Positions 7,401 through 14,490 of a stretch of DNA of 25,121 bases are shown one piece after another. The stretch lies in IMG/VR virus record IMGVR_UViG_3300032092_000226, positions 1 through 25,121 of that record; one strand, given 5' to 3'. The translations under genes were made by a program, and so were the position numbers. The notes under the pieces are model-generated. The model was given only the letters and a program-made list of their open reading frames with translations. It was not told the DNA's origin and ran no database searches. The DNA comes from a virus. Position 1 is the first letter of the stretch. The number at the start of each line of letters is the position of its first letter.

Positions 7401-10101
7401 ATTTGGCTTTTTTGTTTTTCTCCTTTCTTGCAAAAAAATCTGTTAATTCGGTTTGGTATTTCCCGTTATCATTAATAATTTTACTAGCAAAAGATTTAAC
7501 AGAATCTTCTGAGTTTGAAACTTTAAAATCATATTTTTTCTTTTTACCTTGTCCTCCAAAAAAGATTTTATCTATATCGCTGTTTGGAGCATCTACATCA
7601 AAATCTGGACCATCTGGAGCAGCTTTATTTCCTCCAACAGCGGCTACGACCGCTGCCTCAAAAGCAGAACCAATAACCCCTTGCAAAGCCCCATAAGCAC
7701 CTTGCCTACCCCCTTCTTTAACACTTGGAACAAATAAATCTTCTATGTCAGATTTTTCAACTTTTTTATTACCTAGTGTGCTGGTAATGGGTCTTGAATA
7801 AGAAACGGATGCCTTTATTACTTCTCTTTTTATTTTATCAGCTATATCAAGTTTTCGACTCTTAGCTCCTTCTAATTCTTTTGTAGGAAAGAGTGGCCCC
7901 CTGACATCAAGAGCTGTAAGGTTAAAATTTACACCAGTATTTTTTCCTTTATCTATCTTAAGTTGTTCATTGATTTGTTCAGTAAATTGTCGCTTATTGG
8001 CTCCTAAAGGTGGAACTAAAAATCCATAAGGACTTCCATCAATACTTAATCTCTTTTCTGCTGTTCCTGTTATTCGTTTGTCTTGTCGTTGCTTTTTCGC
8101 TTTTAAAGCTGACTTATTTTTTATTGCTTGTTCTATCTGCCCTTTTGTAAAGGCTATTTTTGTGTTACCAATCAATATTTTTGACTCATTCTTCTGACTA
8201 GCTTCTTTTAGGAAGGCGCTTAATTCTGCATCTGGATAATCTTCTAATGTATTGCGAGTTTTTGCATAATTCGGAATAAACCCTCTAGCATACAAAGGAA
8301 TAACCGCAGAATCTCTTCCCCCACCAAAGTTTGGAATTTCAACTTCCTGATTATTCATGATGAACTTTTGTCCACCAATTGTTCCTTGACCCATTTTTGC
8401 TTTAACAGAAGAAGAAGCTCCAAGGGATTTGGCCATTGCCTCTTCTTCCTTAAAGCCAGCAGCAAATCTCTTCTTACCTCCTTTATTTGTAAATCCTCCA
8501 CTTGGAGAGAATCCTCCAACTCCAGCTTGAGCAGCGGCAGTAGCAATACTATTAACCAAAGCTTGTTGTTGTGTTAATAAAGCGTTTTGTTGTTTAATAG
8601 CATTAATAACCGCTTGTTCTTTTTGGGCTTGAGTTGTGCTTGTGCTTAAAAGAATTGCTCTTAAATTTGCATCTTGTTGAAGAAGGGCAACAATGCCTCC
8701 TTCGATGTTTTTAATTCTTTCTTGTTCTGATCCAATTTTAAACAAATCAGAAATACCTTCCTTTGCAAACTTTGCAACAACTTGAAATAATTTAAAGAAG
8801 GCAGCGGAAACTAAAACCAATCCCGGTCCAGCAATAAAGGCTCCAATTCCTTTGAAAAATCCTTGAATTAATTTATTACCTTCTTCTGGATCAAAAACCT
8901 TATTTAAAATATCAAGTAATTTATTTGCCCCAGTTAATAGATTTTCAATAACAGGAGCAATGGTAAGCTCTCCTACTTTAGAACCAAGTTCAGTCAACCC
9001 TTGAACCAATTTATTTATTTGAGCAGCAAGAGTTTGGTTTAATTGGGCATTTTTTTCAAAAGCCTCATTAGAAGCTTGTCCAGCAGTTTGAGAAGCTCTA
9101 GCAAAAATTGAAGTTTCGCTAGATAAATCTTTTAAAGCAGCAGAAACAACGTTAATTTGATAAACACCACCAGCAAGTTCTTTAATGGCATTCGCTTGTG
9201 TTGGATCTGAAATGTTTGAAAGAGCCTGTGATAATGCCTGTAATTTTTGAACACCTGTTTGGCTTGAATCAATTTGAACTCCAAGAGCCTTGAGGTCTTC
9301 AATAACTGTTCCTCTCGAAAGTCTTGAGAAGATGGATTTAAAGGCGTTACCAATAACAGCACCACCTCTTGCAGTTGTTTGTTGAACAGAGGTAACTAAT
9401 CCAAGCAACTCATCAAAAGAAACTCCAGCATCTTCAGCCGTAGATCCTGCTCTCGAAAACGCTTCAGCCAAATCCTTAGCAGACACAGCAAAAGCCGTAT
9501 CAACTGCAATTAATTTATTAACTATTTGTTCCGCAGTAAGTCCAGCAGATGTGAAACCGTTAATGGCAGATGTTAAAGCATTAACGGAACCTTCTGCATC
9601 TAATCCAGAAACTCTTGTAAGAATAAGGGAGGCATTTAATCTCTTTACGGTCTCTTCTGCTGACAAACCCTGTCTTGCTAATTCTGAGGCAGCGTCCGCA
9701 ACCGTAGAAAATGTTTGTCCAGTATTTTTTGCAACATCAAAAATTGCATTTTTAAATTGACCCAATTGTTCAGTCGTTCCTCCTAAAATAGATCCAATTT
9801 CTGTTAATCTTTTTTCAACTTCTATGGTTGAAGAAACTAATGCTTTAAAAGCAGTAGAAAGACCATTAATAATAGAAACAGCAGCACCGAAGGCAAACAC
9901 ACGCGCAGTAGCCGCATTGATTGATTTATCAAACTCAGAGGCTTGACCTGTAATTCTTCCTAAAGAATTATTAAAATTATTTACCGCTTTTGTTGGTAAA
10001 TTAATATTACCAAAAGCAGATTGAACCTGTTTCCCAGCAGCATTTATACTTGCTGGATTAAAATTAAGATTAGCGGTAACTGTAACAGGAGCCGTAGCCA
10101 T
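4402..10101 (-). CDS. Tail tape measure protein with embedded nuclease-like domain and IPN[FY] motifs
   Basis: 1899 residues, by far the largest gene here. Tape measures set tail length and are ejected with the DNA. Residues about 115-300 match the TP901-type tape-measure core in style (VAKNTGQTFSTVADAASELA, then repeated Gly/Ala-rich helices and a GGAVIGNAFKSIFSRLSRG stretch). Hydrophobic segments lie at about 411-447 and 1151-1211 (Ala/Gly-rich), as expected of a protein that contacts the inner membrane. Residues about 970-1000 are a Lys/Ala heptad helix. The rest of the C-terminal third is long charged helix ending in a proline-rich tail. Unusual are four I-P-N-[FY] motifs (residues 589, 609, 907, 964) and, between the second and third, a PD-(D/E)XK-like signature (E815, P832-D833-F834-D835, D858-F859-K860). 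At about 0.15 nm per residue the length would suggest a tail of up to about 280 nm, less if the inserted region is globular. Confidence 0.93.
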   Translation of the reverse strand: MATAPVTVTANLNFNPASINAAGKQVQSAFGNINLPTKAVNNFNNSLGRITGQASEFDKSINAATARVFAFGAAVSIINGLSTAFKALVSSTIEVEKRLTEIGSILGGTTEQLGQFKNAIFDVAKNTGQTFSTVADAASELARQGLSAEETVKRLNASLILTRVSGLDAEGSVNALTSAINGFTSAGLTAEQIVNKLIAVDTAFAVSAKDLAEAFSRAGSTAEDAGVSFDELLGLVTSVQQTTARGGAVIGNAFKSIFSRLSRGTVIEDLKALGVQIDSSQTGVQKLQALSQALSNISDPTQANAIKELAGGVYQINVVSAALKDLSSETSIFARASQTAGQASNEAFEKNAQLNQTLAAQINKLVQGLTELGSKVGELTIAPVIENLLTGANKLLDILNKVFDPEEGNKLIQGFFKGIGAFIAGPGLVLVSAAFFKLFQVVAKFAKEGISDLFKIGSEQERIKNIEGGIVALLQQDANLRAILLSTSTTQAQKEQAVINAIKQQNALLTQQQALVNSIATAAAQAGVGGFSPSGGFTNKGGKKRFAAGFKEEEAMAKSLGASSSVKAKMGQGTIGGQKFIMNNQEVEIPNFGGGRDSAVIPLYARGFIPNYAKTRNTLEDYPDAELSAFLKEASQKNESKILIGNTKIAFTKGQIEQAIKNKSALKAKKQRQDKRITGTAEKRLSIDGSPYGFLVPPLGANKRQFTEQINEQLKIDKGKNTGVNFNLTALDVRGPLFPTKELEGAKSRKLDIADKIKREVIKASVSYSRPITSTLGNKKVEKSDIEDLFVPSVKEGGRQGAYGALQGVIGSAFEAAVVAAVGGNKAAPDGPDFDVDAPNSDIDKIFFGGQGKKKKYDFKVSNSEDSVKSFASKIINDNGKYQTELTDFFARKEKNKKAKSAASGFIPNFNSLNKGIPVNKIRAHFDGMGNPVAVTNTRDEPNGLKDAIGRERKGIGMAAGGFIPNYALGGVGGFLQASPAEASKQVAEAAKKAAEAAKKAAEGLDDIGKKGAEASSKFQRMSGAITALSTAYYFVGIPAIESLSRAFALDEEALKKETDARDKAVKALAEQKKKGDKANADVVKKLEEEVTARNDAITKMNEAADEFASKASDISNIVANAGFILSLIPFGKIKEGLASLVSGRAAQFVARPLAGAGAAAAGGGGATVSSIVAGGVTAIAGAFAAALATFVASAGAGFGIYKAIEALLAPFESLPEQIKGIQTSREALEKITIPDLDNDAFRYRNALRLVASSFKEGYEIIKITATGIRSEFEKLNDEVGFSGFNSRISQSESADRLASGAKDIVAEQNLRKTRDPFEKQNIIKRRERDRISETFSAGERERASAAQVLKTGQEDFLTGISKFINTKTPSLEELNNQIDIKRGNKDGEIKPITDKVFSTPASSLDFEKNMADSLGFTNDLKSILSADQQKSQTKLFDALTRRTDALESLKNSTEKNQGANLKELLNAENALKPLLQERAKQQGGEEGVGALNEELQKNADSIKSFVEAQTQSFIKENEQREKINLDSLQKQKGVFDQFIDNFNATFSQNAERAGVLIGEAFASGKDNTINENIQNLGKGNLATGMATGDTFLKRQEAFNQTISKLETSGLFESVGTAEQQAGFRSQIAGEILGGGNVTALQKALGLQSGTLQKNVTSQSISNNEQARATIGGAAVTAFEPILKQIREAASKAGDTALTQDIDRRLATLNDPRAKIGEITNAGNINLEGTKLSEADQTGFQTALIGATGGVQKFADLFAGIPAQIKSESLGTAIEGVAAKLTTLQKALQVTVDDVGLSTVIKEFTTSTEGITPIVDAFKSKIADLEKASSERVELIKKYNESEAALVKIHEEYTTKMESNLGRLDLMFNYLDLTAKKAEALANAFPSPPDPLANPLPQF
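7092..7154 (-). repeat. 21-bp tandem repeat inside the tape measure gene
   Basis: Three consecutive 21-base units starting at 7092, 7113 and 7134. The first two differ only at the next-to-last base; the third has drifted. In frame they encode a 7-residue Glu/Ala/Ala/Lys/Lys/Ala/Ala unit, a heptad that forms a charged alanine helix. Because the unit is a multiple of three, copy number can change without breaking the frame and would slightly alter helix length. Confidence 0.8.
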
Positions 10102-10121
10102 ACACTACATTACACTTGATG

Positions 10122-10988
10122 CTATGTAATCTTATCTTCGGGTTTCATATTTTCTAAGCCACCCGCCCTTTTTACCTTTTCTCTAATGCTAAAGTCTTCA
10201 TCATCTAATGATTTTGAGTTTTTTTCACTTTCTGTCCATTCAAATATCTTGATGGGATTATCTTTAATATCATTAGGCATTTTATAACTATTTTTCAATT
10301 TATTTATTAATACATTACCGTAAACTAATAAGTTTTTTTGAAAAACTGTAAGGTCCAAACCTGATTTATTAAAAATCTTTGAAAGATCTTCAAAAATAAT
10401 AAAGAAATCAAAAAAGTCACTACTGAAAGCCGCCCTAAGAAGAATATCCCTATCACTTAATAATGAAAACTTATCAAAATATTTTATAAAGCACTTATTT
10501 AAGTCTTCTTCAGTTATTGGTTCTTTGAACTCTTTATCATAAAAAAGAATATCAGAATAAAAAACTGAAGCCATCTTTTTGGAAACATAAGCTTCCTTTG
10601 AAGCTAAAACAAAAGATCGTTTCTTAAAATTTAAGATTTTTAATTCATTTTCGTCTTCTTCAATTTGTTTTAACAAACTTTTTTTAATATGAACGTCTTC
10701 AACCTTTGGCAAAAATCTATTTTTGCTCTTTACGGAAAATTCAAGACTTTTAATAGTTTCATCATTTTCCTTGGTCCAAGAACCGCTTTCGTAAGCCACT
10801 TCTAAAAGTTCTTTTTCAGACTTTAATCCAATAATGTCTGCTTGTCTTTCAAAACCTTCCTTATGCAAAGACTGCTTTAAAAAATCTAGAATTAAAGGGT
10901 GTTTGAAATAACATTCAACACCCTGCTCTCTTAAAATAGAATAGCCTTGTATTATTTCAGCGAGAGCCGCTTGATGAAGATCTTTCAT
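10122..10988 (-). CDS. Probable second tail assembly chaperone (T-like position)
   Basis: 288 residues, charged and largely helical, with no signal peptide or catalytic motif. It lies directly before the tape measure and after another helical protein, the place where siphophages encode the G/T chaperone pair that coats the tape measure during tube assembly. Lambda-type pairs make the longer protein by a -1 ribosomal frameshift; here the two genes instead overlap by ATGA (10985-10988), so stop-start reinitiation is the simpler route. The C-terminus is highly charged. No sequence family was recognised; the call rests on order, size and helical character. Confidence 0.55.
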   Translation of the reverse strand: MKDLHQAALAEIIQGYSILREQGVECYFKHPLILDFLKQSLHKEGFERQADIIGLKSEKELLEVAYESGSWTKENDETIKSLEFSVKSKNRFLPKVEDVHIKKSLLKQIEEDENELKILNFKKRSFVLASKEAYVSKKMASVFYSDILFYDKEFKEPITEEDLNKCFIKYFDKFSLLSDRDILLRAAFSSDFFDFFIIFEDLSKIFNKSGLDLTVFQKNLLVYGNVLINKLKNSYKMPNDIKDNPIKIFEWTESEKNSKSLDDEDFSIREKVKRAGGLENMKPEDKIT

Positions 10989-11755
10989 TCATCCTTTAAA
11001 CTTTCAATGAGTTCTTGGTTTTCGTTTTCCTCTTTTTCGAGAAAGTCTAATTGTTCCTTAACTGTTTTTTGATCTGAGCCAAGGCCATTATACCAAATCG
11101 CAAAAGTTCTACCAATTGTAGAAGAAGCTGATTTAATTATCTCAGCCTTTTTCGCAATATCCAAATCTTCTGAATCGTATTCCTCATCAAGAATTTTTGA
11201 ATAAAAGACTTCTTTTTCCTTTAAGGTTGCTCCTTCAAAGAGTTCAAATTCTCCTATTTTTGATCCAACGTTTTCTTTATAAAAAGAACAGAACAGTGCC
11301 AACCATTTAATTAATTTTTCTTGAGCCTTAACGTCTGCTGTTTGGTTAAACATTGAAGAAAGATTTGTATTATATTCAACCAATGTTTTTTGAGACTTTG
11401 CAAGAAGTTTTTTGGCCTTATCTAATTTTTGCTTTTGCTCTTCTGTTAAGTCTTCACTCTTAGAAGAAGAATAGAATTGAACAATTCTTTGTGCATCAAA
11501 GATGTTTGTAATTTCATTTGTGATATTCTCTTCTGTAGACTTTCCAAGTGCGCCACCGAGATCGGAAATCTTTTTCTGCACCATTGCTTTCGACAAAAAT
11601 CCAGCATTTAAATATTCATTAAATTTGGATGCATAATAAAATTCTGCATTTTCAACCATTGAGTTATTGGGCTTTTTAAGAACAATTTCTGCCTTTTCCT
11701 TTTTCTTGGAATTTGGAACATTGAACGAAACAGTAAAAGTATACAAATCTTTCAT
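10985..11755 (-). CDS. Probable first tail assembly chaperone (G-like position)
   Basis: 256 residues. The N-terminus has a short beta segment (YTFTVSFNVPN, AEIVLKKP) followed by helices rich in Lys/Glu and a coiled-coil-like stretch around residues 100-140 (EEQKQKLDKAKKLLAKSQKT); the last 30 residues are strongly acidic. Phage G-type chaperones often begin with a small beta domain that resembles the tube protein, which fits. The ATG at 11755 follows an A/T-only leader containing a (TATAA)n repeat. The stop overlaps the next start as ATGA. A T-TTA-AAG heptamer lies just before the stop in the correct phase, but the -1 frame meets TGA two codons later, so it cannot create a fusion with the next gene. 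Confidence 0.55.
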   Translation of the reverse strand: MKDLYTFTVSFNVPNSKKKEKAEIVLKKPNNSMVENAEFYYASKFNEYLNAGFLSKAMVQKKISDLGGALGKSTEENITNEITNIFDAQRIVQFYSSSKSEDLTEEQKQKLDKAKKLLAKSQKTLVEYNTNLSSMFNQTADVKAQEKLIKWLALFCSFYKENVGSKIGEFELFEGATLKEKEVFYSKILDEEYDSEDLDIAKKAEIIKSASSTIGRTFAIWYNGLGSDQKTVKEQLDFLEKEENENQELIESLKDE

Positions 11756-11775
11756 ATATTATATTATATTATATA
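11756..11775 (-). promoter_or_regulatory. A/T pentanucleotide repeat in the leader of the chaperone pair
   Basis: On the minus strand the bases directly before the ATG at 11755 read as overlapping TATAA units with a five-base period, providing several TATAAT-like hexamers in a row. It could act as a weak -10 region array or simply keep the start site unstructured for a host that does not use Shine-Dalgarno pairing. No -35 element or Bacteroidota TAnnTTTG box is evident, so promoter function is only a possibility. Confidence 0.25.
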
Positions 11776-11791
11776 GTTTTTATGATAAAAA

Positions 11792-12325
11792 TCAAGCACT
11801 AGCTAAATAAAAACCATTAGAAGAAAGAATATATAATCCAGTATGTCCAGCGAGAACAGTTGGAGAACCTGTTTCTGTTTTTAATGTAAAAAACAAATTA
11901 TTAAGATCACCATAATCTTCAAAAATCATTGCATCAATAAAAACATCACCAGAAGGTATTAACAAATTATTGGCAATCAAAGTTTCATTTATTTTATATG
12001 ACATTCTATTTTTTTGACCAGTTCCATAAAAGGCATGAAATTCAAGATCAAATGGTTCATTCTTTAAATAACCACCAACTAGATTCATATTTTGATCAAA
12101 GATATATCCACTATATCCAGAAAAAGCAACAACAGTTTGAAAAGGCTCTCCATAAGGAGAACCTATATATCTTATATCTACACCCTCTTCATTACGAATA
12201 CTGTGATTTTCCCAAGAACCAATTCTGCCGAATTTTAAAGAGAAGCCGCTATTTGGAACTTTAATAGTTATATCAGCTTTTACTGAAAAATTTTGATTAT
12301 GATATCCAAAATATGCACCTGTCAT
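11792..12325 (-). CDS. Small beta-rich protein of unknown function between tail tube and chaperones
   Basis: 177 residues from the ATG at 12325. A longer frame begins with a TTG at 12355, but that codon lies inside the terminator hairpin after the tail-tube gene, so the internal ATG (MTGAYFGYH) is the credible start. The protein is rich in Gly, Tyr, Phe and Asn with many short alternating strands (VKADITIKVPNSG, FSGYSGYIF, FIDAMIF, GLYILSSNGFYLA) and no catalytic motif, signal peptide or membrane segment. Placement just after the tube terminator and before the chaperones suggests a virion part needed in fewer copies than the tube, for example a tail surface or minor tail protein. I do not recognise the family. 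Confidence 0.6.
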   Translation of the reverse strand: MTGAYFGYHNQNFSVKADITIKVPNSGFSLKFGRIGSWENHSIRNEEGVDIRYIGSPYGEPFQTVVAFSGYSGYIFDQNMNLVGGYLKNEPFDLEFHAFYGTGQKNRMSYKINETLIANNLLIPSGDVFIDAMIFEDYGDLNNLFFTLKTETGSPTVLAGHTGLYILSSNGFYLASA

Positions 12326-12340
12326 ATTGATTAATACACG

Positions 12341-12369
12341 AAAAAAGGGGCGCAATTTGCGCCCCCTTT
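12341..12369 (-). terminator. Rho-independent terminator after the tail-tube gene
   Basis: Reading the minus strand, an 8-bp GC-rich stem (GGGGCGCA/TGCGCCCC core, 12347-12365, flanked by A/T pairs after one mismatch) closes a 3-base loop and is followed immediately by six T residues (12346-12341). This is a textbook intrinsic terminator placed 20-50 bases after the tube stop codon and just before the next start at 12325. Confidence 0.88.
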
Positions 12370-12389
12370 AATTTATATTATCGGTTCTC

Positions 12390-13571
12390 TTATTTGGTAT
12401 AAACAATTGGATTTGTAACATTTCCAGCAGTCGTAACACTTGGATAAGAACCGCTCATGAAAATGCCAGCAGTTTGTGTATTAGCTCCACCGATTTGAGC
12501 AGAGAACTGTAAATCAACAGTTTCGTTACCGTCAAGATCTTGCGAGAAGTTTTGAGAATCAAGAATTGCATCCTTTAAGATGTAAATAAGTCTGCTTGTA
12601 GTATTGTCACATCTATCTCTAAGAGTAATTTTAATATCTCTCTTTTCTTGACCAGCACAACCAGTTAAGAGGGCTGCAACAGAACCCCGTGTTTGATTAG
12701 CAGTAATTGCGCTAATTGCAACGGTTGTTTCGATTGGGAAGGTTAACACACGCGCATAGGGAAGAGGAGATCCAAGTTCGTTAAGAGCTTCTCTAGCCAA
12801 TGGAACCGAAATAGTAACGGACTGAGGGTGAAGTGTTGCAAGATCAACGCCACCGATTCCAAGAGGAGTATTTGAAGCTAAATCGATAGTAATTTGACCA
12901 TCACGAAGAACATCAACATTTGAGTTGCCAGTATCTGGAACGGGAAGCTTAAGCGTTCCAAGATCTGCCTTTCCTCCGTTCGAAGGTTGAATAGAGGGAT
13001 TGGCAAGGCCAGAATAAGCACCTGTATAGAATTCAACATTACCACAATCAAAGGAAACTGTTGCACTTGGAATTTCTCCAACAGAAAGATTAACCGTATA
13101 TTCTGTAATGAAAGCATTACCAAATCCCACAACATCAACATCGGCGGGACTTGCCCAAGAATCAGAATCAAAGGCATCATTACCCTCTGCAACAGTAGCA
13201 ACAAAAATGTTTCTTTCCTTAAATCTTGGATCTTCTGTTAAGAAGCCAGAAATTCCTTGAGCGTTTGGTATGGCGTTTCCAGTAATCGAATTTTTAACTT
13301 CGAAACCTAAGTGTGCTTCATTTTCTCCATCTGTTAAATAGTAATCAAAAGAACAGGTTGGAGTAAGATCGGAATTAATCAAAGAACCGATTCTCGCAAG
13401 CTGACCGAATTCTCTAATATCCTGTCTAGATCCAGCGATATCGACATCGAAAGTGAAATTGTTAATTCTGTGAAGCTGAGTTGCATTGATGCCGCTGTTT
13501 GCATGAACGAAAACACCTGTTTTTGTAACGTAAACGGCTTTACTTGCTGAAAGTTTTCTTAGACGGGCCAT
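12390..13571 (-). CDS. Probable major tail tube protein
   Basis: 393 residues. Position (after the neck genes, before the chaperones and tape measure), size, beta-rich composition and a dedicated strong terminator all fit the tube protein that polymerises into the tail shaft. The N-terminus (KAVYVTKTGVFVHANSG, FTFDVDIAGSRQDIREFGQLARIG, then LTPTCSFDYYL) has the look of tube proteins, which open with a beta hairpin and a sheet describing membership of the ring. The middle, from about residue 200 to 280, may be an added surface domain. There is no second sheath-like gene nearby, which argues for a non-contractile tail. Base composition is GC-richer than most neighbours, as in the capsid gene, consistent with high expression. 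Call is from context and pattern, not a recognised motif. Confidence 0.72.
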   Translation of the reverse strand: MARLRKLSASKAVYVTKTGVFVHANSGINATQLHRINNFTFDVDIAGSRQDIREFGQLARIGSLINSDLTPTCSFDYYLTDGENEAHLGFEVKNSITGNAIPNAQGISGFLTEDPRFKERNIFVATVAEGNDAFDSDSWASPADVDVVGFGNAFITEYTVNLSVGEIPSATVSFDCGNVEFYTGAYSGLANPSIQPSNGGKADLGTLKLPVPDTGNSNVDVLRDGQITIDLASNTPLGIGGVDLATLHPQSVTISVPLAREALNELGSPLPYARVLTFPIETTVAISAITANQTRGSVAALLTGCAGQEKRDIKITLRDRCDNTTSRLIYILKDAILDSQNFSQDLDGNETVDLQFSAQIGGANTQTAGIFMSGSYPSVTTAGNVTNPIVYTK

Positions 13572-13623
13572 GATAAGAGGGTAGGTTATTAGTCTTTACA
13601 GTATATTCTATATGTTGGGAAAA

Positions 13624-14490
13624 TTAAACGCGAGGGAATCTATAAGTCGAAATATCAAAATCAACCAAGCCAACTAAAACATCTTTATCGTATTTATTTA
13701 AAATAACTGAACTATTTATCTTTGATGTATTTACGCTTTCTATGAATGATTTAGATGAGTAATTTGACATAAAAGTATTATAAGAATATGGAAAACTCTT
13801 AACATCAAAAAATCTTCCATATGGAAAATTTTCAAAAGGAACTCTTGTTATACATTCTCTAGCTGTATCCGCCAATAAAGACAAGATATTATCAAGAGTA
13901 TAATTATCATAAGACATTACGATAACTTGAATCCTAGAAATTGTTTCCTCTTCTCCTCCAAAAGAAAATTCATTATTTTCATTATTGACGAATCTAACAA
14001 AACACGCTGGTAAAATATAAGTTTTTTCGTCTCTTTTATTTGTTTTTGAAAATAAGTTTGTGCTTGAAGTTTCGGCAGAATTGATAAAATCGCTGGTTAC
14101 AATAATACTCTCCTCATCATCTTCTGTGATGTAGGTATTTACCTCCTTTATTGTATTGTTGGCTGTAATTGTTAGTCCAGTGCCAGATGCTTGTGGAAAA
14201 ATAACTCTGCCATTATCGTAGTCAATATATAAATTGTTAGCATTTCCAGAAATAAAAGATCCGTTTACAAAAATTCCAGAATTGGGAACATCAACAGATT
14301 GATCGGCAACTAACTGTTTAAACTTTCCTTGATAAGCAACATAAGAAGAAGGAACGTCAACAAACGAACTAACATATTGAAAGGAGTTAGATTCATTAGT
14401 GGCGTAAGCTTTAAATTTAGAATCAATTAATTTATGTTCAAGCCACAAATAAAAAGAAGAGGTTAATTCTGTTGCAAATTGAGCCTTCAT
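13624..14490 (-). CDS. Neck protein, tail-terminator candidate
   Basis: 288 residues. It sits between a gp10-like tail-completion gene and the tube gene, which is where the tail terminator (the ring capping the tube) is normally encoded. It is longer than the usual 130-200 residues. The N-terminal half contains a beta segment (GIFVNGSFISG, LYIDYDNGRVIF, GLTITANNTIKEV) that may be an inserted domain; the C-terminal half (ISRIQVIVMSYDNYTLDNIL, ADTARECITRVPFE) alternates strand and helix as terminator folds do. It overlaps the upstream stop by ATGA, implying coupled translation. Alternative: another neck or head-completion protein. Confidence 0.5.
   Translation of the reverse strand: MKAQFATELTSSFYLWLEHKLIDSKFKAYATNESNSFQYVSSFVDVPSSYVAYQGKFKQLVADQSVDVPNSGIFVNGSFISGNANNLYIDYDNGRVIFPQASGTGLTITANNTIKEVNTYITEDDEESIIVTSDFINSAETSSTNLFSKTNKRDEKTYILPACFVRFVNNENNEFSFGGEEETISRIQVIVMSYDNYTLDNILSLLADTARECITRVPFENFPYGRFFDVKSFPYSYNTFMSNYSSKSFIESVNTSKINSSVILNKYDKDVLVGLVDFDISTYRFPRV

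Noticed and set aside
4752-9760. Many plus-strand open frames opposite the tape measure (up to 116 codons).
   Set aside because: They are antisense shadows of a long real gene, low in complexity, with no recognisable domains and no independent spacing or leaders.
10985-11002. Slippery T-TTA-AAG heptamer (11000-10994) near the end of the first chaperone gene, suggesting a lambda-like -1 frameshift fusion with the next gene.
   Set aside because: The heptamer is in the right phase, but the -1 frame reads TTT AAA GGA TGA and stops at 10991-10989, just before the next ATG. A fusion cannot form here; ATGA reinitiation explains the arrangement.
12326-12355. Longer version of the 177-residue protein starting at TTG 12355.
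   Set aside because: The extra codons lie inside the terminator hairpin and its U tract; the ATG at 12325 is a better start.
12878-13241. Alternative-frame open frames of 84-108 codons overlapping the tail tube gene on both strands.
   Set aside because: Leu/Ile- or Asn/Cys-skewed compositions typical of out-of-frame translation of a GC-richer gene; no evidence of expression.
12390-13571. Tail sheath protein (contractile tail) as the identity of the 393-residue gene.
   Set aside because: A contractile phage would have separate sheath and tube genes in tandem; only one such gene is present, and it lacks a sheath-like large C-terminal domain.
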